A stretch of 64,000 nt of DNA from Rhyacichthys aspro (lineage: Eukaryota > Chordata > Actinopteri > Gobiiformes > Rhyacichthyidae), in NCBI GenBank assembly GCA_036850595.1, contig CM072151.1, positions 14,857,307-14,921,306 of the forward strand, given 5' to 3'. The position numbers and the translations under genes were made by a program. The notes under the pieces are model-generated. The model was not told the DNA's origin and did no database searches. It saw nothing but the letters and a program-made list of their open reading frames with translations. Of the stretch, positions 1 to 10,697 are shown piece after piece. How positions within the stretch are numbered: position 1 is the stretch's first letter; the number at the start of each line of letters is the position of its first letter.

Positions 1-15
1 ATGCTCGATTGAACC

Positions 16-1481
16 ATGGCGGCAAGGATTTTGCCCGTAATAAAGTTAGTGTATTTGATTTTACCGGTAAACCGCTTAAATCCATAGCCTTAATACACGC
101 TAACCTGGCTAAGCTAGTTAGCGGGCTGCCATTTGCAGGGTTAATAATATTATCGGTTTTTAATTTAAAAAAAAATCTCCTTTAACAATAGAATGAAAAG
201 TTTATAGACGCTTTTGTTGACAATTAGGTATATTTAAATAATCTTCTGTTCTTGCCATTATAGGCTTGCTACGAAGGTGACTATTGCAGGAGGAGCTCTG
301 TATGTGGTGTGTGACTCTGGGCTGTTAGGAAGCAGTGAGCAGGGCTCTGAGGCTCTGGGAAAAGCCAAGGCTGCAATACCACCTGCCATAGAGGAATGGA
401 TGAAGTACTTCGGCATGGAGGTACATACACCCAGGGCCGGCCCCATTTACCTGGGGGCCCTAAGCTGGATAGGTCTGAGGCCACTACCTCAACATCAATT
501 GATAAAACCAGCTAACGAACGCCAATATGATCTATGTTTGTAATAGACCACTTTCACATACCTACAGTTGCAAATAGTCAGCACTATCACAAAAGACTGG
601 TAGTGGTGGATTGCATTACGTCTATATATTTCAAACGCAAATAGAGATAAGAGTAAACTTGAGTAAACTTTTTTTTTAAATAAATACAGACCTGTTATAG
701 AGTTAAACCCCTGTCAGCTAGAAGCACAAAATAGTATTTCACTTTTAGGAGCTGTCTTGTGACCGTAACAATAATGTGACCACCTATCTAGTGACAAAAT
801 GCCCTGGGCAGCCACCTGATTTGCAATATTCTCAATGTAAATATAGTACACCAAAGCCAGCATTTAACCAGGATTTAGTTCAAATAGGTTAATTGAAACG
901 TGGAGCTCTGTGTACTGTCACTGGCCTCTCCTGTAGCAGCGCACCTGTGCTCTCAGTTTGAGCTTTAGATGTGACAATGGGATGTTAACATCCTCCTTAT
1001 GACCACAGTCACTGTATTGTTATCTTATTTTTGATTCTTTTAACTTAAGTAGATGTAAAGATGCATGTGTTTTATTCAGATGTGGATATAATCTAGATAT
1101 AATAAATATCGGTGTCATATGACAAAACTTAATTCTGTTATCTGCTTCTTAAAACTAATTCTCATGTGTCCCCAGGCTCAGCTCCCCACTGTGCCAAAGA
1201 TTGAATTTGCCCCCCTCGAGACATGGAACTCTGGTGTGTTTTAACAATCTTGTCTCTTTATAAGTTTGGTTTGTCACAAGATTACAATTTGTTATGGTCT
1301 AATGTGTGTTTTTTCTTCTTGTTTGTATAAGTGAGCTGTTTGATGTATTACTCTTTACTGATATATGTAATATGTTATTACAGGAGTGAGGTGGACTGTT
1401 TCAACTCTTTCTGAGGCTCCAACAAAAACATCTGAATACACACATCAGGGCTTGCAATACCTGAAGAACCTCACAAAGTAA
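16..1481 (+). CDS. micos13: MICOS complex subunit MIC13 (QIL1), four exons
   Basis: MIC13/QIL1 is a small inner-membrane protein that bridges the MIC60 and MIC10 subcomplexes of MICOS at mitochondrial crista junctions. Exons read by hand: 16-44, 264-420, 1176-1233 and 1384-1481, all with GT-AG introns and continuous phase, giving 113 aa against about 118 in human. The protein begins MAARILPVIKLATKVTIAGG, and residues 14-28 form the hydrophobic membrane segment. The middle carries a GLLGSSEQGSEAL stretch and an IPPAIEEW motif. The C-terminal half has PKIEFAPLETWNSGV followed by SEAPTKTSEYTHQGLQYLK, both hallmark blocks of the family. The start lies in a good context (ACC ATG G) that overlaps a YY1-like ATGGCGGC. 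An ORF beginning at 277 is only exon 2 running into intron 2. The gene is tail-to-tail with the spindlin gene. Identification is by recognised family similarity. Confidence 0.95.
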
Positions 1482-3281
1482 ACTACGTGGGACACCTGGC
1501 ATTTATTTATCTTTTGACTTTTGCACTCAGTTCCTTCTGAGGAATTTGCACCCCTAACAACTTGCAATGACAGGTCATTTATAAGTGAATAGTTTTAAGA
1601 AGGGTACACTATACTCCACTTTATTTGACCATTTTGTCTGCTTTGTCCTTTGACCATCAGCATGTTTTGAATGTTGTATATATGCAGTTCATCAGTAAAA
1701 ATACACAAACTGTTCTCATCTCTTTAGTATCCCTTGAAAATGTATTTAAATGATACCAAACCAAGTGTGCAAAAATCTTTATTTCCACGACAGATTAATA
1801 ACATAAATTGCTTGTTGATGCTGGTATGTTGTCAGAACAGGAGGAGAATGTATAAAGAAAAAGCGCACATATATATCTATATATATGTATTGTGCAAAAC
1901 ACAAACACTTCACAGCATAGCCCCACTGGTGATGTATAACATAAACCTTTTGAATTTGGTATGAATGCACAGTTGACATACTACACTGATCCTGCAAACA
2001 CAGATACAGCTACACAATAAGGAATAACTTAGGTAGGTCTTGAGGCACTCTTCTCCAGATGATGCATGCAGGCTTTTTGCAATAACAATTTACCTACTGA
2101 ATAACCAGTTTAAGAAGACACACTTGAATGCATCAGAGAAACCCATCTTGTCACTAGGACAAAGATAAAACAAATATACATTATATTGAAGCCTTACTAT
2201 TATCTTTACAGATGAGGGGGTAAACTGCAGTTGCTTGTCTACTTGCATACCATTTCTGTCAATATTACATTTATATATTAGGCTTTTAACTACACTATTC
2301 CTAAAAGCTAATAGTGTTTTTGTTGTCCTTATATAAATGAAAGAACCCACAACAAGCTACATGGTACTGCATATTACACAAACTGTACAGCCTAAGACTG
2401 TATTGCTACGCATTTTTGCCTTCATGCAACAAATTTAAAGCTGAATATTCATTCATAAGGAATATTTTAGGGCATCTGTGAATAAAACAACTAAAAGTAG
2501 TGATGACTAATTTAAAATGTGATTATATAACTAGCTTTGTTGCGGGTTATATCATCAGCAAAGTACAATGTCAGCAATGACTGTAGCCCTCCTTAAGCTA
2601 CCAGCTTTACAATGCTGTAAAGAATTTTTAACATTGTGTAAGCCACAAATAGCAACCTTTTATCCAAAGCTAGAAAAAGCCAAAGAGCAGCCACAGGAAC
2701 ACTACGATTAAGTACATTACTGCAAAACAACAAGCCTGAAGGCACTTCACATTTAGTTTGGGTCAAGAGAAATTAGCTAACTGTTTCCTCACCAGTACAC
2801 TCCACACCATGACATGGTACTGTGGATATTAAAAATTCCATAGAGGATTTGGATAGAAACCTTAAAGGTTACAGACTGTATGACTAATAATTTTTTAGTC
2901 AATGTAATTTGCCACTTGTAATGCTTTATTCAAATTAAAGTGTCTATAAGTGATGTTTAGCAGCTTAATAATACTATTAAATTCTCAACTGTCATTATTC
3001 TAGGGCAATATTATACAGCTCTTTGCAGCTGTTGGGCAGTGTTGAGCAAACTGTCCACTTTTAAAATATAAACTAAAGCAGCAACAATAAAAAAACAAAG
3101 TGACTCCTCTGCTTAGGATTAGCTTAGTGTAGTAGTTTTACAATACTACTATGCATTCAAAAAGAATATTGCACTTTCCTCTCAACGGCAAAGCATATGA
3201 ACCTTTTAACCCTGTGATGGCTTTAATTAAAGACGGATTTAAGCAGATGACAGAAGGCTGTAGATGATCTGTCTGATGTGT
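1482..3281. other. 3' UTRs of convergent micos13 and spindlin genes
   Basis: There is no coding gene here. The first ~250 bases are the likely micos13 3' UTR. Most of the rest is the ~1.5 kb, AT-rich 3' UTR of the minus-strand spindlin gene, ending near the AATAAA at 1778-1783. Short ORFs in this stretch have no recognisable similarity and contain low-complexity AT runs such as the (AT)n near 1868-1887. Confidence 0.6.
1778..1783 (-). terminator. polyadenylation signal of the spindlin gene
   Basis: AATAAA on the minus strand (TTTATT on plus), followed on the minus strand by a T/GT-rich stretch typical of a downstream element. It lies about 1.5 kb past the spindlin stop and would place the two convergent genes' 3' ends within roughly 100 bases. 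Confidence 0.6.
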
Positions 3282-4864
3282 CTAGGTGGTCTTAACCAAG
3301 TCATATACATGAATATGAAAGTCATCATCATATTTAATGTAGTAAACAGATGGTTTGGCTGGGACCTGGTAGATCACCAGACCTGTTCTCTTCAAACCCT
3401 TGTCAGTAACATACTCCACTTGTTTTCCCACCAGGCTCTCCGTCTCCTCTCCTGGCTTCCTGTCTGGGGGCAACAGGTGCTTGTTCTCTAAGAAAATAAA
3501 ACAATAGAATGGGTAAAATATATTAATTATACATTACAGTCATATGTGGGATATGTAGTACAACAAATGTATAGTTTTGTAGATTTTATAGCACTTTTAA
3601 AATGTAATAGCAACATTTACAAAAAAAATCACATGATAGCCATAAAGAAATTGATTTTCATCACATAATCAGTCACATTTAAGCTTATTTACAAAGATCT
3701 AGAGAGAAGATTGCAAAAAAATCAATACTACACTGTTAATTATCAATATCTCTTTATAATACACAACATTACCAGTACCTGCTTCAGGCAAAATCCTAAG
3801 GTCTCCATCAGCGTAGTCATCCCACAGCTGATACATATAAAGAACGGGGTCCTTTTCATATGTTATGTAATACCAATTGGTCATAACTGGAGCTCTAGAG
3901 AGGACCATTCCTCTCCATTCATTCTTCTCTCCATCCTCCTTTTCAAACAGATGCTCCACAGCTTTGCCCACCAGTTCTTCTGCCCCTGGGGGTATCTTGA
4001 TCTTATTATTTACTGTGGGGACAGTGTAATAATGAACACTTAAGGTTGTAAATAATAACTAAAGAAATAAAGGGACACGGGTTAAAGAGAAACAGGGAGA
4101 AAACCCACCAACTTTTTCTGATAAGACTTGTAGGTTGGATACTCTTTCATCCTTGAACAACTCTATTCCATAGACACAGTCAAAGCCATCGTACTTCACC
4201 ATGAAAAGAGAGGGATTTACGCTCAGTCTGTCAAGTACTGTTCCCTTCCATTTGCTTTGGTTTCCCTTCTCACGCCAGTTGTGTTGAATCCGGACGCCCA
4301 GTATGCAGTTAGGATCAGGGGTTACTGTGTCACTCAGTTCCCCGCTACTCCGCTTTCTGGAAGGAAAACAAAAACACATTGGGGTAAGTCTATGTATTTG
4401 TAATATCCAGGTTTTACGCTGACTAGGGCTGCAAGTAACAACTATTCCTATAATCAATTAATCTGCTGATTATTTCTTTCAATGAACCGATTAATAATCA
4501 CATAATGGAGCATGTGTAAATGTGTGACTAACTCATCTGTTTAAAACTGATACAACAAAAAATCACATAGGTTTTTACAAAATCTGAACCAGATGAAGCT
4601 ACAAGTACACTACGGGACTTGCATATGCACAAAATGATGTATTTTAATTACAAAAAATGTCTTGGTAATAAAAACCTCTTCTCTCAACACATGTTTCAGA
4701 GTATATGAATACCCCAGATAGCGATGAATCAATTATTAAATTAGCTGACGATTATTTCAATAATCGATTATAATCAATTCATCCAATTACTTGTTGCAGC
4801 CCTAACACTGACATTATATGATGACACGTCGCAGTTAGACATACCTGCCCCTTTTCTTGGACAT
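3282..4864 (-). CDS. Spindlin-family triple-Tudor histone reader, four coding exons
   Basis: Spindlins bind H3K4me3 (Tudor 2) and H3R8me2a (Tudor 1) and act as nuclear transcriptional coactivators. Exons on the minus strand: 4864-4845, 4356-4109, 4012-3779 and 3487-3282, all GT-AG with phase preserved, giving 235 aa against about 262 in SPIN1. The three Spin/Ssty repeats occupy roughly residues 24-88, 102-165 and 184-234. The Tudor 1 aromatic cage is retained as W43, Y62, F65, Y69 (KWKG, KYDGFDCVY) and the Tudor 2 cage as F112, W122, Y141, Y148 (LFEKEDG, EWRG, ITYEKDPVLYMY). The C-terminus DDDFHIHVYDLVKTT is diagnostic. The N-terminus is a short basic MSKKRGRKRSSGE rather than the longer SPIN1 leader, so this is a divergent paralogue. 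I cannot say which SPIN subtype, so no symbol is given. Intron 1 holds a hAT MITE. Confidence 0.95.
4424..4804. mobile_element. hAT-type non-autonomous DNA transposon (MITE)
   Basis: A 381-bp element has terminal inverted repeats beginning TAGGGCTGCAA at the left (4424) and ending TTGCAGCCCTA at the right (4804). It is flanked by near-identical 8-bp direct repeats, ACGCTGAC (4416-4423) and ACACTGAC (4805-4812), as expected for hAT target-site duplications. The interior is AT-rich with several ATTAATC/GATTATT palindromic blocks near both ends and no coding capacity. It sits in spindlin intron 1. Confidence 0.85.
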
Positions 4865-5517
4865 GCCTCCAGAAATTGAAAGGCTATATTTGATAAGAAG
4901 AAAAACAGAGCAATGTTCAATTTATATAGACATGAAAACACAACAACCTGCTCAAATGTTAATTTTTATTAACCAAACAATTGAAGCTCAACAAATTCAT
5001 TGGTGTTTAACATCTGAATCACATCTCAAAGGTAATTTCTTATGATGGAATAAAGTGGTACAATATACAGTATGCTGGAGTATTATAGATAGAAAGCTTG
5101 TACCATTGCCATACCCCTGTAGCGTTAGCACATCACATGGTGCAATAAATTTCTCCTTTCCCATGTACCGCTCTTATATTTTCTGGCAAACACTAATTGA
5201 TCAGTGAGGCCATGTTGTAGCCCACATATCAAACAGTAAAGCTTTCAGCTACACCTGACAGTGTAAGGGCTGATCAGCCACACTCATTTGACCTAGGTTA
5301 GCTTTGCCTCTCTTCACTGCAGATGAACCAGAGGCGGCTAACACGCTTTTCGCTGCTGCTAAGTGTAGCAATAAGAAGTACCAGCGTCTAATGGCTATTG
5401 ACAGTAGTGTTAACTGTTACGAGGAGGTTCGCATTACCTTTAGGCAGATTTCATAGCAGTAATATTAGCCGCTAGTGGTCTCCATGGATGTATTATAAAG
5501 GCAACCGCCTGTGTAAA

Positions 5518-5525
5518 TCTCGCGA
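5518..5525. promoter_or_regulatory. TCTCGCGA promoter motif (BANP-type), likely spindlin promoter
   Basis: TCTCGCGA is the core of the CpG-island promoter element recognised by BANP. A second CTCTCGCGC lies near 5608. Its position about 650 bases upstream of the spindlin ATG, in the only CpG-rich patch nearby, suggests the transcription start area. Inference from motif only. Confidence 0.4.
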
Positions 5526-5770
5526 AACCTGTGGAAAATACGAGTTTGTGAGAAAAAACTCCGGTTCCCAGTAAGCCATTCGTCACGACTACAACATCAA
5601 GGACACGAACTCTCGCGCAATGAATAATGGGAAATGCTGTCCAATTCTTTAGATTAAAGTTAACACCACCAGTTGGGTGATGTAATTACAAGTTAAAACA
5701 TCCAGACCGGGTAAGGTTTTTTTTTTTTAATTTCAAATTTTCACTCACATTACAGCTACTAAATCCAAAT

Positions 5771-5812
5771 ATGCAAATTGACTAGGAAACCATGCAAATT
5801 GACTAGGAAAAC
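5771..5812. repeat. 21-bp tandem repeat x2 with octamer motifs
   Basis: The unit ATGCAAATTGACTAGGAAA plus two variable bases occurs twice in direct tandem, at 5771 and 5792. Each copy starts with the exact POU octamer ATGCAAAT. Confidence 0.75.
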
Positions 5813-5969
5813 ACATGTTAGAGCTAGCTAAAGTAAATGCTAATGTAACACACTTTTTGACACAAACTGAAAAAATGCAGAGCAAAAACATGTTAAAATT
5901 AAAACTGAATATTAGGTTCAAAGCTGCATCCCCACATAGTTGGCCTATCATATTTTTTCACTGTATAGC

Positions 5970-5975
5970 TTTATT
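5970..5975 (-). terminator. polyadenylation signal of the prss57-like gene
   Basis: AATAAA on the minus strand about 20 bases past the TAA stop, implying a very short 3' UTR. Confidence 0.55.
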
Positions 5976-5994
5976 TCAAAACAGCATACTTTAC

Positions 5995-7212
5995 TTAATT
6001 ATTGTTTAATACACTTAAAATCCAGTCTCTGAAGAATGAAATGTTTGTGTATACGTCAGGTGTCTTGGGGTCTCCACATCGGCGTCCAGAAAAGGACACA
6101 ACCCCTGCTGCAGTACCATCACACACAAGAGGTCCACCTGAATCACCCTGGACAGGACACAGACAGGACATTGAGAGGTATGCATGATTTCAAAAATGGT
6201 CCCCAGCTTATAAGGTCAGTTTGGTTCACTGAATGTGCTGCCTTACTGAGCAGAATCCCTGAAAGACTTCAGCTCCAGTGCCGCAGACCATGCTTCTGGT
6301 GATAGGCACTGCTCCCCATCTTGCACGACAGGTCCGCCGGGACAGGATGGTGACATTGACCTCCTGCAGCCTGTTTGGTAAGGTGTTATTATCCCCTATA
6401 TCCCCCCATCCAGCTGTGATGCAGTTACTACCAACAGTCAGCTTGCCGCTTCTGAGAGAAATCACCTGCACCGCTTCAGTGATGTTGGCCTTTTGGTCGA
6501 GCTGCGGGAGATTATTATTGGATCTCAGGAAAAAGTAGAATCTGGGTGATGGCAAAAATCAGTTTGGTTTTTTTTTTTTTGCAATTTTACCACTCACCTG
6601 AAGAAGCATGATATCATTTGCATGTCCATCATAATTAGGATGTGGAATGAATCTCACACTAGTGAAAGTCTGCTTTGTAGTTTCATTAGCAGTCAGCGAA
6701 TCACCTCCAAGTACAACAGTAAATGGTCTAGTAAAAAATGTAAAGGTTTTATATGTTACGTATTAATGTAAACTGTAAAGTAAAATGTAAACATTGTGAA
6801 CAGTTTAAACACAGTCTAATCTTACAACGGTATTACAAAAGGTAATAGTCAGCATAATTGATTTCTCCTTGTCATTATCATATGTAATAAAAGGAGGTCA
6901 TATTGTCTTACGCAGGTATCTCACAATGTGCTGCTGTCAGCACAAAGTCTTCTTTCACCAGCAACCCTCCACATCCATGTTGGCCACGTAGCTGCAGTGA
7001 GGCCATGTAGGGGCGCGAGTGGGGCACCGCATCTCTGCCCCCCACAATGTAAGAGGCCTCTGTTCCTGAAGCACAAAACACTGTCATCAAGATACAGTTT
7101 TACGCACACTTTTCTTTTTTCACTTGTCCTATCTCTCCGTACTGCTAACATACAAAGTAAGTGGCTTACCATGCAGCACAGAGAGAAGCAACAGAGTGAA
7201 CCTTATTGCCAT
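5995..7212 (-). CDS. prss57: PRSS57-like (NSP4-type) S1 serine protease, five exons
   Basis: Probable secreted or granule serine protease of the neutrophil elastase/PRSS57 group. Exons: 7212-7170, 7065-6912, 6727-6598, 6501-6247 and 6147-5995, giving 244 aa. A signal peptide (~1-15) and short propeptide precede mature IVGG at 21. The catalytic triad is His61 (LTAAHC), Asp104 (NDIMLL) and Ser197 (GDSGGP). HSRPYMASLQLRGQHGCGG in exon 2 and SFSGRRCGDPKTPDVYT in exon 5 closely resemble human PRSS57. The S1 pocket reads Gly189, Phe190, Ser216, Asp226 (chymotrypsin numbering), the set linked in PRSS57 to arginine cleavage despite an elastase-like fold. The exon 3/4 join uses the CCGCAG acceptor, which keeps LLQ-LDQKA in phase. 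Linkage to fgf22 and polrmt matches the human PRSS57 neighbourhood. The family is certain; orthology is likely but not tested by a tree. Confidence 0.85.
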
Positions 7213-7875
7213 GGCGTTGGTCAAATGAGCATCTTCCACAGTCGCTCTTGTCATTTTAAGAAGCACCTTGCTTATTTTGTGGGTTTTATTGCTTCAGTGT
7301 GTGTGCCAACAGGTGGCTAAGGTTTTGTGAAGTTGATTGGATATTTTTACCATCAAGCTGTAAGCAAAAAAATTGCAAAACAGTTTGTTGCAATACATGA
7401 AGTGGTACAAATTTGCTTCCTTTTAATGTATGCTTTGTGTGTTGGGTTCTTTACAAAATGTCATTTATCAACTTAAAGGTTGAAAGTACTAACAGTAAAA
7501 CAGGTTTTAATTGCTGTGCAGGACTGATTAGCCCTTCTGCCTCACAGGGCTGACTAGTGATGGCCTTTTTGTAAAGAGGTTCATGCATCCTCTGTGTGAC
7601 TGTAGGTTCTCTGTATGAGCACACTTGTTTCCTCCCACCTTTCAAAGACATGCATGTGTGGACTGATGAGTCTAACTTGTCCATAAGAAATAAATGTGAA
7701 CAGTCATGTTGTGTGTGATTAAGTGGTGATTGACTAGGTGTACCCTTTCTTATGCCCGAAGCTGCTGTGACAGGCTTTGCCACTCAAGACCCATAAAGAA
7801 TACAAGGTGCATAAATGAATCAATTTATTTCAAAGTTTGCTCTCCATACATCAAAGCACATTTTTGATCATCACT
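7213..7875. other. Intergenic spacer between protease genes 1 and 2
   Basis: Contains the prss57-like upstream region, with a weak TATA-like TTAAAA on the minus strand at 7254-7259, and the 3' UTR of the next protease. No coding exon is recognisable. Confidence 0.5.
7824..7829 (-). terminator. polyadenylation signal of protease gene 2
   Basis: AATAAA on the minus strand about 50 bases downstream of the TAA stop at 7876-7878. Confidence 0.55.
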
Positions 7876-8988
7876 TTATTTGTCATAGGTGATGACTTTA
7901 AGGATCCAAGGAATGTATTTTGAAATGTCAACATACACATTTGGCACTTCATCTTGATAATTACAATTGCGATGTCGATTGAAGGACACAACACCAACTG
8001 CAGTCTCTCTGCACACTAGAGGGCCGCCAGAGTCACCCTGAAAACACATAATGTTTCATTGTGAATTGGTTAATTAGCAACTATTGACATAATCCTTTGA
8101 CATTGTGTTTACAAACCTGACAGAATCCACTGTTTGTTTTGTATCCGCCCGCACAGATGACATTATCAGGAAGGCCATGCCATTCATTTATACAGGTATT
8201 TATGTCTATGATAGACACATCCGTTGCCCTTAGCTCTTTGATATTTCCACCGTTTGTATGAGTAGCCCCCCATCCAGCCACCTGGCACTGCTCATTTACC
8301 ATTACATTCATGTTAGGATCTGGAAGTTTTATTATTTGCACGCCATTTCCCAGCACAGCTTTCTTACTTAACTGGAAAAAAAAACAGAAATTAAACTGTA
8401 AATTCTCCACAATACAACTTTTTATTCTAAATGATTTATCTTGCTTTTGATAGACTACGGCCTATTTATTCATATCTGTATGTAACAAAGCTTGTTCAGT
8501 TCATACTTTTAGGAGCAAGAGGTCATCACCAGTGCCAACATTTTGATAGGACGGGTGCATGAATTTTTTCTCAATTTTAATAATTTGTCCTTTGTTGACA
8601 TCATTGAGGTTGTGGGTGCCAAGGACAACTCTTGAGGGCTGACTAAAGGAGACAACATGAAGACAAGTTAGACAAATAAAGGTAACACTAACACTACAGA
8701 AGTAATTGTCACTTACTCGTGGTAACAGTGTGCTGCAGTGAGTACGAAGTCTTCACTCACAAGGAACCCTCCACAAACATGTTGGAAAAGGTCTTGCACA
8801 GAGACCATATACTGCATGGCACCGTCTGGGACCTTATCCCCATTTACGATTACACTCCCAAGCACTACAGTGAAGCTTGAGATTAGTCCATTATCAGTAT
8901 GTATAAAGCATCATCATTTGTTAAACTTACCAATATGCCCCAGACAGGTGAGAAGGAGCAACAGCGTAATGTGTTGTAGACACCGCAT
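7876..8988 (-). CDS. Granzyme/mast-cell-protease-like S1 serine protease, paralogue A
   Basis: Secreted chymotrypsin-fold protease of the granzyme/duodenase group, probably stored in leukocyte granules. Exons: 8988-8931, 8864-8717, 8642-8507, 8371-8117 and 8037-7876, in phase, giving 252 aa. A hydrophobic leader (MRCLQHITLLLLLTCLG) is followed by a mature N-terminus IVNG at residue 25. The catalytic triad is His65 (LTAAHC), Asp109 (GDDLLLL) and Ser202 (GDSGGP). The pocket shows Gly189, Phe190, Asn216, Asn226, so no acidic residue marks it as trypsin-like, and the true substrate preference cannot be read. It shares exon structure and an ICAGGYxT motif with the two genes that follow, so all three are tandem duplicates. 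The 4th and 5th exons are 255 and 162 nt, the same as in paralogue C. It has a clear TATA box at 9027-9034. It may be called granzyme-like or mast cell protease 1A-like in databases. Confidence 0.93.
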
Positions 8989-9026
8989 CCTTCCACTGCC
9001 ACAGTCGGCACGTTGAAAATCTGCAA

Positions 9027-9034
9027 CTTTTATA
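9027..9034 (-). promoter_or_regulatory. TATA box of protease paralogue A
   Basis: TATAAAAG on the minus strand, about 40 bases upstream of the ATG at 8988, implying a very short 5' UTR. The same box occurs at the equivalent place in paralogue B. Confidence 0.7.
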
Positions 9035-10599
9035 CAAGTCCAATTGTGTTTCGTCAGCTATGATCTGTTGCATCGTAAATGGCCTAAGCAGAGGTCACAT
9101 CAGACTTTTTTGTCTATTTATCAGCTCTCAGCATCTCTTGGCGTCTCAGTAGCATGCAGTGTGCACCAGACAGACTCACTGACTCATCTGTGTCCTTCCA
9201 GTCCTTTATAAAATGTATTAATTATGCATTGAAATGTTTTGCTGCTGTTTATTACTATAATATAAAACATATAAAATAACATAAAAACAACATAAAAATA
9301 AGCCCATGGGTAAAGACTTCTGCATTGTGGTTTGGAACGTGCTACATTTCTTTGAATTTTGTGGCTTTTGAACCACAGAAATATTTCACTTCTCTTCCAC
9401 TTCAAGCTTTAGTCGTGTGATTATTTTACAGCAAAAACTTATTGCTTAACAAGAAAATACAATAAAACGCAAAGTAAAGTACTGAAGATAAATATGTTAA
9501 ATTAAAACTGTTGCTGAGAACACTTTGCTGAGAGCTTGCATGCATTTTGAGTGCATGCAAAGGGGGAAAAAAAGTTTAGTAGTTGTGGGAAGTTGTGCCA
9601 CTGACTTTGCATAGCCGCTTTTTTCAGTAAACTGTAGTGAACCATGCCATCTAAGAAAAAGTGTCTGTGTGACCCCTGGAGTTACACACAACATGGCTGG
9701 TGTAAGAATGGAGGTTTATTGCAGAAAATGTATTTTGACATACTTTTGGGGAAAGGCCATTCGCAATAAGAGTGTTAAGTAACAAATACTGCTGTAAATT
9801 TGATGTCTTCTCTCTTTCACACACAGGACAAAAGTGATTAAATATTTAGGACAGATAATAAAGAATGTAAAGATTCTTTTTCCGTTCCTGTAACTCTATA
9901 TTTTTTATCAGATTGTGGAGCGTAATCACCATCTTGTCTGGCTCTTTTTGCATGCAAGTGAGGCAACCACAACTGATGAAGAAATCAGTTAAGGCATAGG
10001 GCAGTTTGCATTTTCACACAGCCTTCTGCAGCCACAAGCCACAGTCTCTGGTTCTCACAGAAGCAAAGTCTTTTTTATTTTAATTTTACTTTTTATTTCA
10101 TTTACTTAACTTCTCTTATGGTCCTTCCAATGCTTATTTACATTTCACTTGTGTAGATGAGAAGTCTATAAATTAAATCTACAGTACTGGATATAAAAGG
10201 CCTTCAAAGCTATGCCAACTTTGAAACTTTTATTTTTGAACTTCCCAGGTCAATTATGTAAAGGAAGCATGCCTGAGAAATACATCAGTAATAACTCATT
10301 TGGATATTACAATTAAATGGAGTGATGATGTCCAGACTATGTTTATACCTTTATATATATAACTATTACTGTCTATATATATATAAAATGAAGAAATAAG
10401 TAGTGTATGTATTTCCCCAGTCAATTCAATGTCATATCTACCAGTTTGACTAAAATGAGTGTAGTTTTTGACCACAAGAGGGTGCAATTACATCACACAA
10501 GATTGCAAATGCTTCATGTTTAGATGTAGGCATGAACATCCGTGCCACTTTGTTCCAGTGTTAATCTAAAGAAAAGAAATCTTTGTTTAAAATGATTTG

Positions 10600-10605
10600 T
10601 TTATT
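10600..10605 (-). terminator. polyadenylation signal of protease paralogue B
   Basis: AATAAA on the minus strand about 95 bases past the TAA stop at 10698-10700. Confidence 0.5.
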
Positions 10606-10697
10606 TTGCATTTTAGGATGGAAACAATGAAAGCATTAGAGGGCACTACAGATAGATTGGCTACATGGACTATGCAGAAGCAATACTCCTACTACTA

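Larger units (their letters stand above)
4865..5994. other. Intergenic: spindlin 5' region and prss57-like 3' flank
   Basis: No coding gene. 5280-5640 is relatively CpG-rich and includes TCTCGCGA at 5518-5525, so the spindlin promoter and any non-coding 5' exon probably lie here. 5660-5994 is AT-rich and is the 3' flank of the first protease gene; it contains a duplicated octamer repeat at 5771-5812. Confidence 0.5.
8989..10697. other. Intergenic spacer between protease paralogues A and B
   Basis: About 1.7 kb, AT-rich. It holds the paralogue A promoter (TATA at 9027-9034) and the 3' UTR of paralogue B. A short ATATATATA run lies near 10373-10385 and a weak CTCF-like CCACAAGAGGGTGC near 10472-10485. 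No exon or protease remnant was recognised. Confidence 0.5.

Noticed and set aside
277..543. Single ORF called as an 88-aa protein
   Set aside because: It is micos13 exon 2 reading through the donor at 421 into intron 2; the start codon used is GTG inside the exon.
3699..4457. Two minus-strand ORFs as separate small proteins
   Set aside because: They are spindlin exons 3 and 2 with intronic extensions.
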